Virus record (IMG/VR): IMGVR_UViG_3300004369_000716
Span: 1 to 24,466 of that record
Strand: one strand, 5' to 3'
Source of the DNA: a virus
Length of the DNA stretch: 24,466 nt
The position numbers and the translations under genes are program-made. This document shows, one piece after another, positions 1 through 4,070 of this stretch. The notes below the pieces were generated by a model. It was not told the origin of the DNA and did no database searches. It saw only the letters and a list, made by a program, of their open reading frames with translations. The first letter of the stretch is position 1. Every line of letters starts with the position of its first letter.

Positions 1-72
1 GAGGACTATGATCGCCGTCGTGCCCAGCGTGACGGTTGGGGAACTGCCTACGGTGACCGCTGGTGCCGCTGA
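1..72 (+). CDS. C-terminal end of an unidentified protein (partial)
   Basis: The frame is open from base 1 and stops at TGA 70-72, leaving 23 residues rich in Asp and Arg and ending WCR. The start lies outside the window. It runs in the same direction as the following genes and its stop is about 40 bases before the next ATG. The fragment is too short to assign a family or function. Its reality rests on position and on the compact spacing typical of phage genes. Confidence 0.5.
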   Translation, partial: EDYDRRRAQRDGWGTAYGDRWCR

Positions 73-80
73 GCACCGTC

Positions 81-86
81 TACAAT
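81..86 (+). promoter_or_regulatory. Possible -10 promoter box (TACAAT)
   Basis: TACAAT starts 33 bases before the ATG at 114, in the gap after the preceding stop. It follows CACCGTC, close to the GACCGTC before the box at 982. The leader after it is A/C-rich and looks unstructured. No good -35 hexamer sits 16-18 bases upstream, so this is a weak call supported mainly by the repeated arrangement at 535, 982, 1290 and 3208. Confidence 0.35.
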
Positions 87-113
87 ACACACAACACACA
101 AACGGAGACACAC

Positions 114-365
114 ATGAACGGATGGGCAAACTACGAAACCTGGAACGCTGCCCTCTGGGTTCAGAACGATGAGTTCCTGTACAACACCGCCAAGGCATGT
201 GTGGTCTACCGTGAGGTGGGCATTGAGACTGCCTGGGAGAAGTTCGTTCGCTGCATGATGGAAGGGCAGATTGGTCGCTACCTGGGTGCCACTGGTGACG
301 GGGTGCGCTGGGATGACCCCGCCATCGATGCCCAGGAGATGGAGGAGATGATCTGGGATCTATGA
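114..365 (+). CDS. Small NYETW-type phage protein (DUF7249-like)
   Basis: An 83-residue protein. Its N-terminal segment, NGWANYETWNAALWVQND, is the hallmark of a family of small conserved proteins common in phages, which I recall as DUF7249; that assignment is from memory. The function of the family is unknown. I chose ATG 114 over an upstream GTG at 63 because GGAG at 104-107 lies 6 bases before it and because the GTG would overlap the previous gene. The rest is soluble-looking, with Trp residues, an acidic C-terminus (EMEEMIWDL) and no membrane segment. Its TGA overlaps the next ATG by four bases (ATGA), so the two genes are probably translationally coupled. Likely an early or accessory gene. 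Confidence 0.75.
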   Translation: MNGWANYETWNAALWVQNDEFLYNTAKACVVYREVGIETAWEKFVRCMMEGQIGRYLGATGDGVRWDDPAIDAQEMEEMIWDL

Positions 366-529
366 TCAAATCCCTCACTCGCTCACGTTCTGCATCCTAC
401 CATCGCCAAACCATGCTTAAACTGATTCTAGGCGTAGGTCTCCTCTATCTGCTTTGGGAACCGATCCGCCCCGTCCGTCTTGTGACAGCAGAGGCACTGT
501 ACACCGCAGGCGACCTGATCCGCCGCTGA
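362..529 (+). CDS. Small single-span membrane protein, unknown function
   Basis: A 55-residue protein starting at ATG 362 inside the ATGA overlap with the previous gene. Residues 1-20 are basic (several Arg, Lys and His, no acidic residues). Residues 19-32 (LKLILGVGLLYLLW) form one short hydrophobic segment. A polar tail with several Arg follows. The positive-inside rule would place the N-terminus in the cytoplasm. It resembles the many small membrane peptides of phage early regions, but I recognise no family. Overlap coupling and the matching direction support it as real. A spurious short frame is the alternative. Confidence 0.5.
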   Translation: MIKSLTRSRSASYHRQTMLKLILGVGLLYLLWEPIRPVRLVTAEALYTAGDLIRR

Positions 530-534
530 CCCTG

Positions 535-540
535 TAGAAT
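535..540 (+). promoter_or_regulatory. Possible -10 promoter box (TAGAAT)
   Basis: TAGAAT follows GACCCTG directly after the stop of the small membrane protein. It lies 28 bases before the ATG at 563. No TTGACA-like -35 is visible at 16-18 bases. The same hexamer with GACCGTC before it occurs at 982, where a good -35 is present. If it is used, an ATG at 539 would sit inside the box and could not be the start of translation from this promoter. Confidence 0.4.
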
Positions 541-562
541 GACTTCAGTTCAAACCAAGCAC

Positions 563-757
563 ATGACCTTCGCTGTTCAACCCGCCGCCTTCGGTTCCTT
601 CGATCAGTGGGGGTGCCAGTGGGCAACCGACATTGACCACGCCTACCGCATCGCCCGCCAAGAGGCAACGGACGGAAATGATCAGATCATCTGGCGCTGC
701 CCCCCTCAGGGCAACCCCATCAAATGGGTGACCGTTGCAGGTGAGGGCATCGCCTGA
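563..757 (+). CDS. 64-residue protein of unknown family, overlaps HicA-like gene
   Basis: A soluble-looking protein with two Trp and one Cys near WGCQW (residues about 17-21), a helix-like stretch around HAYRIARQEA, and a C-terminal IIWRCPPQG segment that reads as a beta hairpin. I place the start at ATG 563 rather than ATG 539 because the latter lies inside the TAGAAT box; neither has a clear Shine-Dalgarno sequence. Its TGA overlaps the ATG of the HicA-like toxin by one base. A partner gene in this position would normally encode a HicB antitoxin, but I do not see the HicB pattern of a partial RNase H fold plus a DNA-binding domain. It may be an unrelated neighbour or a new kind of partner. 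Function unknown. Confidence 0.6.
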   Translation: MTFAVQPAAFGSFDQWGCQWATDIDHAYRIARQEATDGNDQIIWRCPPQGNPIKWVTVAGEGIA

Positions 758-975
758 TGCAACCGCTCAAGATCCGAGACGCTCGCCGCATGATCGCCAA
801 GGCAGGCGGCAGCATCCTAGAGGGAAAGGGAGGACATGCAAAGGTCACCCATCCTAGCATGTCTGAGACCTTCCCTCTCCCTGCCCATGGCAGCAGAGGC
901 AGGCAGACCCTCTCCCCTGGGGTGACCCACCAGTTCCACAAGTTCTACGCTCGCATGGTTGACGCCAAGGCGTAG
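757..975 (+). CDS. HicA-like mRNA interferase (toxin family)
   Basis: A 72-residue protein with the HicA layout. An N-terminal helix (residues about 6-16, RDARRMIAKAG) is followed by KGGHAKVTHP at 24-33, which holds the position of the catalytic His (H27). Then come a short strand (ETFPLPAHG) and a C-terminal helix around 52-69. HicA proteins have a double-stranded-RNA-binding fold, usually 60-80 residues, and cleave mRNA or tmRNA until bound by HicB. In this family member His follows two Gly. It overlaps the upstream 64-residue gene by one base. No recognisable HicB lies next to it on either side. In a phage it could act on host RNA or on competing phages, which is inference. The downstream promoter overlaps its last codons. 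Confidence 0.7.
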   Translation: MQPLKIRDARRMIAKAGGSILEGKGGHAKVTHPSMSETFPLPAHGSRGRQTLSPGVTHQFHKFYARMVDAKA

Positions 976-987
976 ACCGTCTAGAAT
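959..987 (+). promoter_or_regulatory. sigma70-type promoter (TTGACG-17-TAGAAT)
   Basis: TTGACG at 959-964 and TAGAAT at 982-987 are separated by 17 bases, one mismatch and two mismatches from consensus respectively. The element overlaps the last codons and stop of the HicA-like gene and lies 30 bases before the ATG at 1012. This is the form expected of promoters read by the host RNA polymerase early in infection. It points only at the 62-residue gene, since hairpins follow that gene. Confidence 0.7.
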
Positions 988-1011
988 TCCAAAGCACACA
1001 GGCAACCGACA

Positions 1012-1200
1012 ATGGCAATCTTCTCCATGGCATCCGACCTCACCACCCGTGAGATCCGCTACGTTCCTCGCAAGACTGAGACCGCACCCCAGAGCGTGTT
1101 CGCTGGTCAGATTCAGTGCCACGAGGGATGGTGGTTCGCAGGGTGCTACGCCGACCGCTACCACGATGAGGCAATCGCCGCCATCCCCACCTTTGAATGA
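1012..1200 (+). CDS. 62-residue protein, unknown function
   Basis: ATG 1012 gives a short soluble-looking protein. It has a basic stretch RYVPRKTE (about 16-23) and an aromatic and Cys/His-containing centre, QCHEGWWFAGCYADRYHDEA (about 35-54), whose two Cys and two His could suit metal binding. That is only a suggestion. I recognise no family. The gene has its own promoter (959-987) and is followed within 31 bases by a strong hairpin, so it looks like a one-gene transcription unit. A frame starting at 959 on the same strand is an overlapping shadow. No clear Shine-Dalgarno sequence precedes the start. Confidence 0.6.
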   Translation: MAIFSMASDLTTREIRYVPRKTETAPQSVFAGQIQCHEGWWFAGCYADRYHDEAIAAIPTFE

Positions 1201-1202
1201 CT

Positions 1203-1222
1203 CTATGCGCCTAGACGCATAG
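1203..1222 (+). repeat. Perfect 7-bp inverted repeat (hairpin)
   Basis: CTATGCG at 1203-1209 and CGCATAG at 1216-1222 are perfect complements around a six-base loop. It starts three bases after the stop of the 62-residue gene and stands eight bases before a second hairpin. It could protect the 3' end of the transcript, add to termination, or be a protein-binding palindrome. Confidence 0.55.
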
Positions 1223-1230
1223 GACAGTTG

Positions 1231-1248
1231 CCGCCCCTTCGGGGGCGG
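1231..1248 (+). terminator. Terminator-like hairpin with TTCG loop
   Basis: CCGCCCC (1231-1237) and GGGGCGG (1242-1248) form a perfect 7-bp G+C stem closed by a TTCG tetraloop, a very stable RNA hairpin. No run of T follows (the sequence continues TGGGGCGTAG), so classic intrinsic termination is uncertain. It lies at the change from G+C-rich to A+T-richer sequence and just before the next transcription unit. Confidence 0.6.
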
Positions 1249-1289
1249 TGGGGCGTAGCCCGTGTTATATGGGACCCAAAGTCCTAATC

Positions 1290-1295
1290 TATAAA
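1290..1295 (+). promoter_or_regulatory. Possible -10 box (TATAAA) before the transferase gene
   Basis: TATAAA starts 31 bases before the ATG at 1321, the same distance as the boxes at 982 and 3208. No -35 hexamer is visible at 16-18 bases upstream. The longer match CTATAAAG also resembles a degenerate T4-type late box. The gap 1201-1320 holds only the two hairpins and this element. Confidence 0.4.
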
Positions 1296-1320
1296 GTCTT
1301 GCATTCGCGTCCGTACTATC

Positions 1321-1782
1321 ATGTTCGTTGAAAAACTTAGGATCCCTATTTCAGAAATTTTTTTGGGGGAAAATTTTCTCGTATACCTTTTCGAGTCTCC
1401 CCAGATCGCCCATTCCAAGATTATCCGAGCCTGCATCGCAGACTTCCTAGAGGGTCGTCTGTCCTGCAAATCGCCCGCCACAGTGCATTGGAGTAAATCC
1501 GACAGTGCCGACTACGTGGCAATCGCGGTTGGTTCCATGCCAATTGGCATAGATATTGAGTATATGCGTGAACGCCCATTTGAAAAAATTTCTCGCAGAT
1601 TTTTCGCTCCCTCAGAGGTTACTGCAGAAAAGGAATTATTCTATGAAACGTGGACACGGAAGGAAGCATCCGTGAAACGTGACAAGTTAACAATTGCAAA
1701 GAATCTTGCAAAAGTAGCAGAGGGCACTATAATTAGTCTGAGGAACATTCCACCTGACTTGAAGGGAGCCGTCGCTCTATGA
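1321..1782 (+). CDS. 4'-phosphopantetheinyl transferase, compact Sfp type
   Basis: A 153-residue protein. It is predicted to transfer 4'-phosphopantetheine from coenzyme A to a serine of a carrier protein, turning apo-ACP or a synthase carrier domain into its active form. The core motifs are present in order: HWSKSDSADYVAIAV (56-70), the counterpart of the Sfp SHS region; PIGIDIE (74-80), with D78 and E80 as Mg2+ ligands; RRFFAPSE (92-99); and ETWTRKEASVK (109-119), with E115 and K119. In the first motif the usual His is Lys59. At 153 residues it is shorter than Sfp or HetI enzymes (about 220-240), with less before the first motif and a shorter stretch after WTRKEA. The start is the first ATG after the hairpins. 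It overlaps the next gene by four bases. No substrate carrier protein is visible nearby. Confidence 0.85.
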   Translation: MFVEKLRIPISEIFLGENFLVYLFESPQIAHSKIIRACIADFLEGRLSCKSPATVHWSKSDSADYVAIAVGSMPIGIDIEYMRERPFEKISRRFFAPSEVTAEKELFYETWTRKEASVKRDKLTIAKNLAKVAEGTIISLRNIPPDLKGAVAL

Positions 1783-1991
1783 TAAACTTGCATCAGAAGT
1801 ACAACCACTACCTACACACAAACAAACTGCTGGACCATCAAGATGTCCACGAGAAGGTGACGAGCTATGGTTGGACTGATAATGGGAAAGATCTGACAGG
1901 ATATTACATTATCACTGAAAATTGGGTCATGCATTTCGATCTCTCAGAACAATTCATTAGCAAGGAGAAACTAACCAGTGGAATTAGATGA
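1779..1991 (+). CDS. 70-residue protein, unknown function
   Basis: It starts at ATG 1779 within an ATGA overlap with the transferase stop, and AAGGGAG lies about 11 bases upstream inside that gene, so it is probably translated with the transferase. The protein is rich in His, Tyr and Asn near the N-terminus (HQKYNHYLHTNK) and has a mixed beta-like centre (GYYIITENWVMHFDL). It has no membrane segment and no DSL motif, so it is not a carrier protein substrate. I recognise no family. It overlaps the next gene by 14 bases. Confidence 0.6.
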   Translation: MINLHQKYNHYLHTNKLLDHQDVHEKVTSYGWTDNGKDLTGYYIITENWVMHFDLSEQFISKEKLTSGIR

Positions 1992-2172
1992 CAGTCACTA
2001 TACTGCTTACAGGGATGCAGAAATAGAACTTCTATGGGCACGATTGAATGCCTTAGAAAAGCGTGTGAATGAATCTAAGCTAATGATCAGGCGTCCAGGT
2101 GAAGATCACTATGAGAGGCTTGTAGATGTTGTTTGTGACCATGAAGAACGTTTAAATAGTCTTGGTGGGTAA
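1978..2172 (+). CDS. 64-residue helical, coiled-coil-like protein (GTG start)
   Basis: The start is a GTG at 1978, ten bases after a good Shine-Dalgarno sequence (GGAG at 1964-1967, within AAGGAGAAA). No ATG occurs in this frame until codon 37, so GTG is the best choice. The first residue would be Met. The start overlaps the previous gene by 14 bases. Residues about 14-34 (AEIELLWARLNALEKRVNES) show heptad-like Leu, Ile and Val spacing consistent with a short coiled coil, and a second charged helix follows (YERLVDVVCDHEERLNSL). It may oligomerise or act as a scaffold or adaptor. Family and function are unknown. Confidence 0.6.
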   Translation: MELDDSHYTAYRDAEIELLWARLNALEKRVNESKLMIRRPGEDHYERLVDVVCDHEERLNSLGG

Positions 2173-2212
2173 AAAACCGCGTAAACCCTTTTGGCGCGAA
2201 GGTCTCTAAGGT

Positions 2213-2866
2213 ATGGCACAGTTGTCTAAGTATACTTTTAATGACGCTACGATTGGTGTAGCGTTTAGTGATACGATTACAGTAATTCTAGATCCATGCC
2301 CTCCTCCATTGGGACCTTTAGAAGTTCTTGTAAGCGTTACTATGACAGCAGTGGATCCTGCTCTTCCTACAGGTATTCTTCCTGGTCTTGATCCTGGTTA
2401 TCCTAACACAGGAGATATTGTCTACATTCCCACCGCCACGCCATCAACAAGTCTGACGATCTCGATGATTGGTACTTTGAATGAGACTTATTTTGATGAG
2501 CGTGAGTGGGAATACAGAGACGATACTACAGGAAAGACTTATCATACACCTGTCACTGAACTAGAGAGTTCTATTAGTGATGGTGGGCGTATCTTTACAG
2601 TCAGTAAAAACACTGTACAACCTGATGCGTATACCACAGGTGGCGAATATGAAGCAGACCTCCCAAACCCCGTCGATACTCTAATTCGCTATAAGCCTGA
2701 TTTTAGAGCATCTAGGACAGTTACATACACTTATACGATTCAAACCATTTGTGCAGGTGTTCCAACTACATACGTTTATGACGTAACTCAGAATATCCTG
2801 AACAATTGGGATCTGGGTCGAGATAAGATGAACGATATTGTCACAAATAAAGTTAGGTATACCTGA
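2213..2866 (+). CDS. Putative virion structural protein upstream of PAAR gene
   Basis: A 217-residue protein with a strongly beta-like composition: many Thr, Val, Ile and Ser in alternation, Pro/Gly-rich turns (DPCPPPLGPLE, LPGLDPGYPNTGD), and no signal peptide or membrane helix. Its stop overlaps the ATG of the PAAR spike-tip gene by one base (TGATG), which suggests co-translation and a role near the central spike or hub. The start ATG 2213 follows CTAAGG. I do not recognise a family; the structural call is inference from context and composition. A minor tail or baseplate component is the most likely identity. Confidence 0.6.
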   Translation: MAQLSKYTFNDATIGVAFSDTITVILDPCPPPLGPLEVLVSVTMTAVDPALPTGILPGLDPGYPNTGDIVYIPTATPSTSLTISMIGTLNETYFDEREWEYRDDTTGKTYHTPVTELESSISDGGRIFTVSKNTVQPDAYTTGGEYEADLPNPVDTLIRYKPDFRASRTVTYTYTIQTICAGVPTTYVYDVTQNILNNWDLGRDKMNDIVTNKVRYT

Positions 2867-3183
2867 TGGCAAAGACTACACCAGCAGTATTGGATGCATA
2901 CAGTACAGGAGAAGGGTGTTTCCCTCCTACACAACTCGTACAAGCGTCTACAAACGTCTTTGCGGGCAATAAGGGGGTAGGTAGACTGGACGACCAGTAC
3001 GCACCCCATACATGCGGTTCTACGACCCACTCAGGAGCTCAGCGAGCAATCGTCTCTGGGTCCGATACTGTGTTCGTAAACGGTAAAAAATGTGGAAAAT
3101 TGAACTCCGACATTGGAGATGGTGACAAAGTAGGCAACCATGGACTTCCCGAGGGAGCAAAAAAGGTCTACATCGGCGGTTGA
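2866..3183 (+). CDS. PAAR-domain spike-tip protein (gp5.4 type)
   Basis: A 105-residue PAAR protein. PAAR proteins form a small cone on the tip of the gp5/VgrG-type spike and sharpen it for puncturing the host envelope. The layout fits: an N-terminal strand, GCFPPTQ (17-23), NVFAGNKGVGRLDD (30-43), the turn HTCGSTTH (48-55), then SGSDTVFVNGKK (64-75), IGDGDKV (83-89) and H92. C18, H48, C50, H55 and H92 are candidate metal ligands near the tip. It has no C-terminal effector extension. It overlaps the upstream structural gene by one base and precedes the baseplate wedge block, as expected for a tail spike component. Confidence 0.85.
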   Translation: MAKTTPAVLDAYSTGEGCFPPTQLVQASTNVFAGNKGVGRLDDQYAPHTCGSTTHSGAQRAIVSGSDTVFVNGKKCGKLNSDIGDGDKVGNHGLPEGAKKVYIGG

Positions 3184-3184
3184 C

Positions 3185-3213
3185 TTGACAAAATCGCCAA
3201 AAACTCGTAAAAT
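3185..3213 (+). promoter_or_regulatory. Strong sigma70-type promoter (TTGACA-17-TAAAAT)
   Basis: A perfect TTGACA (3185-3190), a 17-base spacer and TAAAAT (3208-3213), one base from TATAAT. The ATG of the 48-residue basic protein is 30 bases from the start of the -10 box. The promoter sits just after the PAAR stop, within a late structural cluster where T4-type late boxes would be expected, so it may give early expression of the small gene or add transcription of the baseplate block. Confidence 0.8.
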
Positions 3214-3237
3214 TTGAAGGTAAAGCACTGATTTCTT

Positions 3238-3384
3238 ATGGCAAAAGCAAAAGGCGGTCTCGTAAAATCTGGTTACACCCCTGGAAAACCCAAACTGACC
3301 CGTCAAGGTCGTTCTCCTAACACCAAATATGCCGCTACTTCACGAAATAAGGCGAAAAAAGCGTACCGTGGACAAGGCAGATAA
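3238..3384 (+). CDS. 48-residue strongly basic protein, unknown function
   Basis: Starting at ATG 3238, the frame reads MAKAKGGLVKSGYTPGKPKL and continues to end KAYRGQGR. About a third of residues are Lys or Arg and none are acidic, and the sequence is rich in Gly, Pro, Ser and Thr. It has no hydrophobic core and is probably disordered until it binds something, most simply nucleic acid or an acidic protein surface such as the host polymerase or ribosome. The last is inference. It has its own near-consensus host-type promoter (3185-3213). No Shine-Dalgarno sequence stands at normal distance (GAAGG is about 17 bases upstream). The stop overlaps a late promoter box. Confidence 0.65.
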   Translation: MAKAKGGLVKSGYTPGKPKLTRQGRSPNTKYAATSRNKAKKAYRGQGR

Positions 3385-3387
3385 ATA
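3380..3387 (+). promoter_or_regulatory. T4-type late promoter box (GATAAATA)
   Basis: GATAAATA differs by one base from the T4 late consensus TATAAATA, which is read with phage sigma factor gp55. It overlaps the stop of the 48-residue gene and lies 66 bases before the ATG at 3446. The hairpin at 3404-3438 lies between box and gene. The same variant recurs at 3652. Confidence 0.6.
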
Positions 3388-3403
3388 ATTTTGGAGATAG
3401 CAA

Positions 3404-3445
3404 CCTCCCTAAAAGTTCTTTTTGGACTTTTTCGGAGGATTTTTT
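3404..3445 (+). promoter_or_regulatory. Hairpin hiding the ribosome binding site; terminator-like
   Basis: CCTCC (3404-3408) pairs with GGAGG (3434-3438), the Shine-Dalgarno sequence of the gene at 3446. Inside, AAAAGTTC (3411-3418) pairs with GGACTTTT (3424-3431) with one G-U pair around a five-T loop. The two stems are separated by a 2x2 mismatch, giving 13 pairs. ATTTTTT follows directly, as in an intrinsic terminator. The element could end transcription from upstream and, in reads that pass it, lower translation of the next gene. Confidence 0.6.
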
Positions 3446-3637
3446 ATGGCAAATTCGCCTGTAGATCTAGGAAACGAATTTATTGAGTCAGGTATGACAC
3501 TAATTACATCTCCCGCCAGCGACAAATACTTGGAAATGGCGAAAAAACAGAAAAATGACCCCCCAACTAATCGTTTATCACGTCCTTGCGGCGGAAAAGG
3601 CGGATTTGACGACTATGTTGAGCGTTGGCACGAGTGA
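3446..3637 (+). CDS. 63-residue protein, unknown function
   Basis: I take ATG 3446 as the start because GGAGG (3434-3438) precedes it by 7 bases; an upstream TTG at 3422 would put the Shine-Dalgarno sequence inside the gene. The protein has an acidic N-terminal part (PVDLGNEFIESG), a Lys-rich helix-like centre (YLEMAKKQKNDPP), and a C-terminus with one Cys and a Gly-rich turn (RPCGGKGGFDDY). It has no membrane segment. The family is unknown. It lies between the spike-tip and gp25 genes, under a late box and an unusual hairpin, so it is probably a late gene product, either a minor virion part or an assembly factor. Confidence 0.65.
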   Translation: MANSPVDLGNEFIESGMTLITSPASDKYLEMAKKQKNDPPTNRLSRPCGGKGGFDDYVERWHE

Positions 3638-3651
3638 CTTTCCGAAACCCT

Positions 3652-3659
3652 GATAAATA
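3652..3659 (+). promoter_or_regulatory. T4-type late promoter box (GATAAATA)
   Basis: GATAAATA lies 29 bases before the ATG of gp25 (3681), the normal distance for a late promoter, in the 43-base gap between genes. It probably drives the gp25-gp6-gp7 block. Confidence 0.7.
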
Positions 3660-3680
3660 AATCAAGGTCGAACTGTAAAA

Positions 3681-4070
3681 ATGGCGATTATCTCGAAGTC
3701 CTTTAGGGACTTTAGCCTAACTTTTGAAAAAAATCCAGTAACCAACGATGTTTTGTCGCTTAAAAACGAAAAAGCGATCAAAGAATCGGTGAAAAATATC
3801 GTTAGGTACAATTTTTTCGAAAAGCCATTTTATCCACAGTTCGGTGGGAACATCATTGGACAACTTTTTGAGAATTATACTCCTGGTTTGGAAAATGAAC
3901 TTTCCGATAACATCGAAAGGTGCATTAACTTGTATGAACCAAGAGTCGCTTGCTATGAAGTCGTAGTTCGATTTGACGAAGACTCAAATGAACTTGGCGC
4001 ACAAGTCAGTTACATTATTCTTGGATTGCAACCCACTGTTGATTCTATCGATTTAGTATTTAAACCATAA
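3681..4070 (+). CDS. 25: Baseplate wedge subunit gp25
   Basis: A 129-residue protein close to the 132 residues of T4 gp25. The gp25/GPW family forms the inner core of the contractile baseplate wedge, binds the gp6 dimer with gp53, and starts sheath polymerisation because its fold matches the sheath handshake domain. Seen here: the N-terminal strand SFRDFSLTFEKNP, DVLSLKNEKAIKESVKNIV (24-41), the conserved region FYPQFGGNIIGQLFENY (50-66), a helix to 84, then YEPRVACYEVVVRFDED (85-101) and the closing beta strands. It follows a late box at 3652. Its TAA shares one base with the ATG of gp6. Order and family are typical of T4-like cyanophages. Confidence 0.92.
   Translation: MAIISKSFRDFSLTFEKNPVTNDVLSLKNEKAIKESVKNIVRYNFFEKPFYPQFGGNIIGQLFENYTPGLENELSDNIERCINLYEPRVACYEVVVRFDEDSNELGAQVSYIILGLQPTVDSIDLVFKP

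Noticed and set aside
63-113. Upstream GTG start for the NYETW-type gene
   Set aside because: It would overlap the previous gene's stop, has no Shine-Dalgarno sequence, and adds a low-complexity Thr/His leader. ATG 114 has GGAG at 6 bases.
539-562. ATG 539 as the start of the gene ending at 757
   Set aside because: It lies inside the TAGAAT box at 535-540. ATG 563 keeps the same distance from box to start as at other genes. If no promoter exists here, 539 would again be possible.
817-1164. Minus-strand frame of 115 codons opposite the HicA-like and 62-aa genes
   Set aside because: It lies across two better-supported genes and a promoter, on the opposite strand to every other gene, and has no family features.
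1203-1320. Insertion sequence or attachment site at the composition boundary
   Set aside because: Apart from the two short hairpins I see no long terminal inverted repeats, target duplication, tRNA-like sequence or recombinase gene.
1779-2172. Carrier protein substrate for the transferase
   Set aside because: Neither small protein has the DSL-type serine motif or the acidic four-helix pattern of an acyl carrier protein.
2167-2191. Possible terminator GGGT...ACCC followed by TTTT after the coiled-coil-like gene
   Set aside because: Only four base pairs with a 13-base loop; too weak to support.
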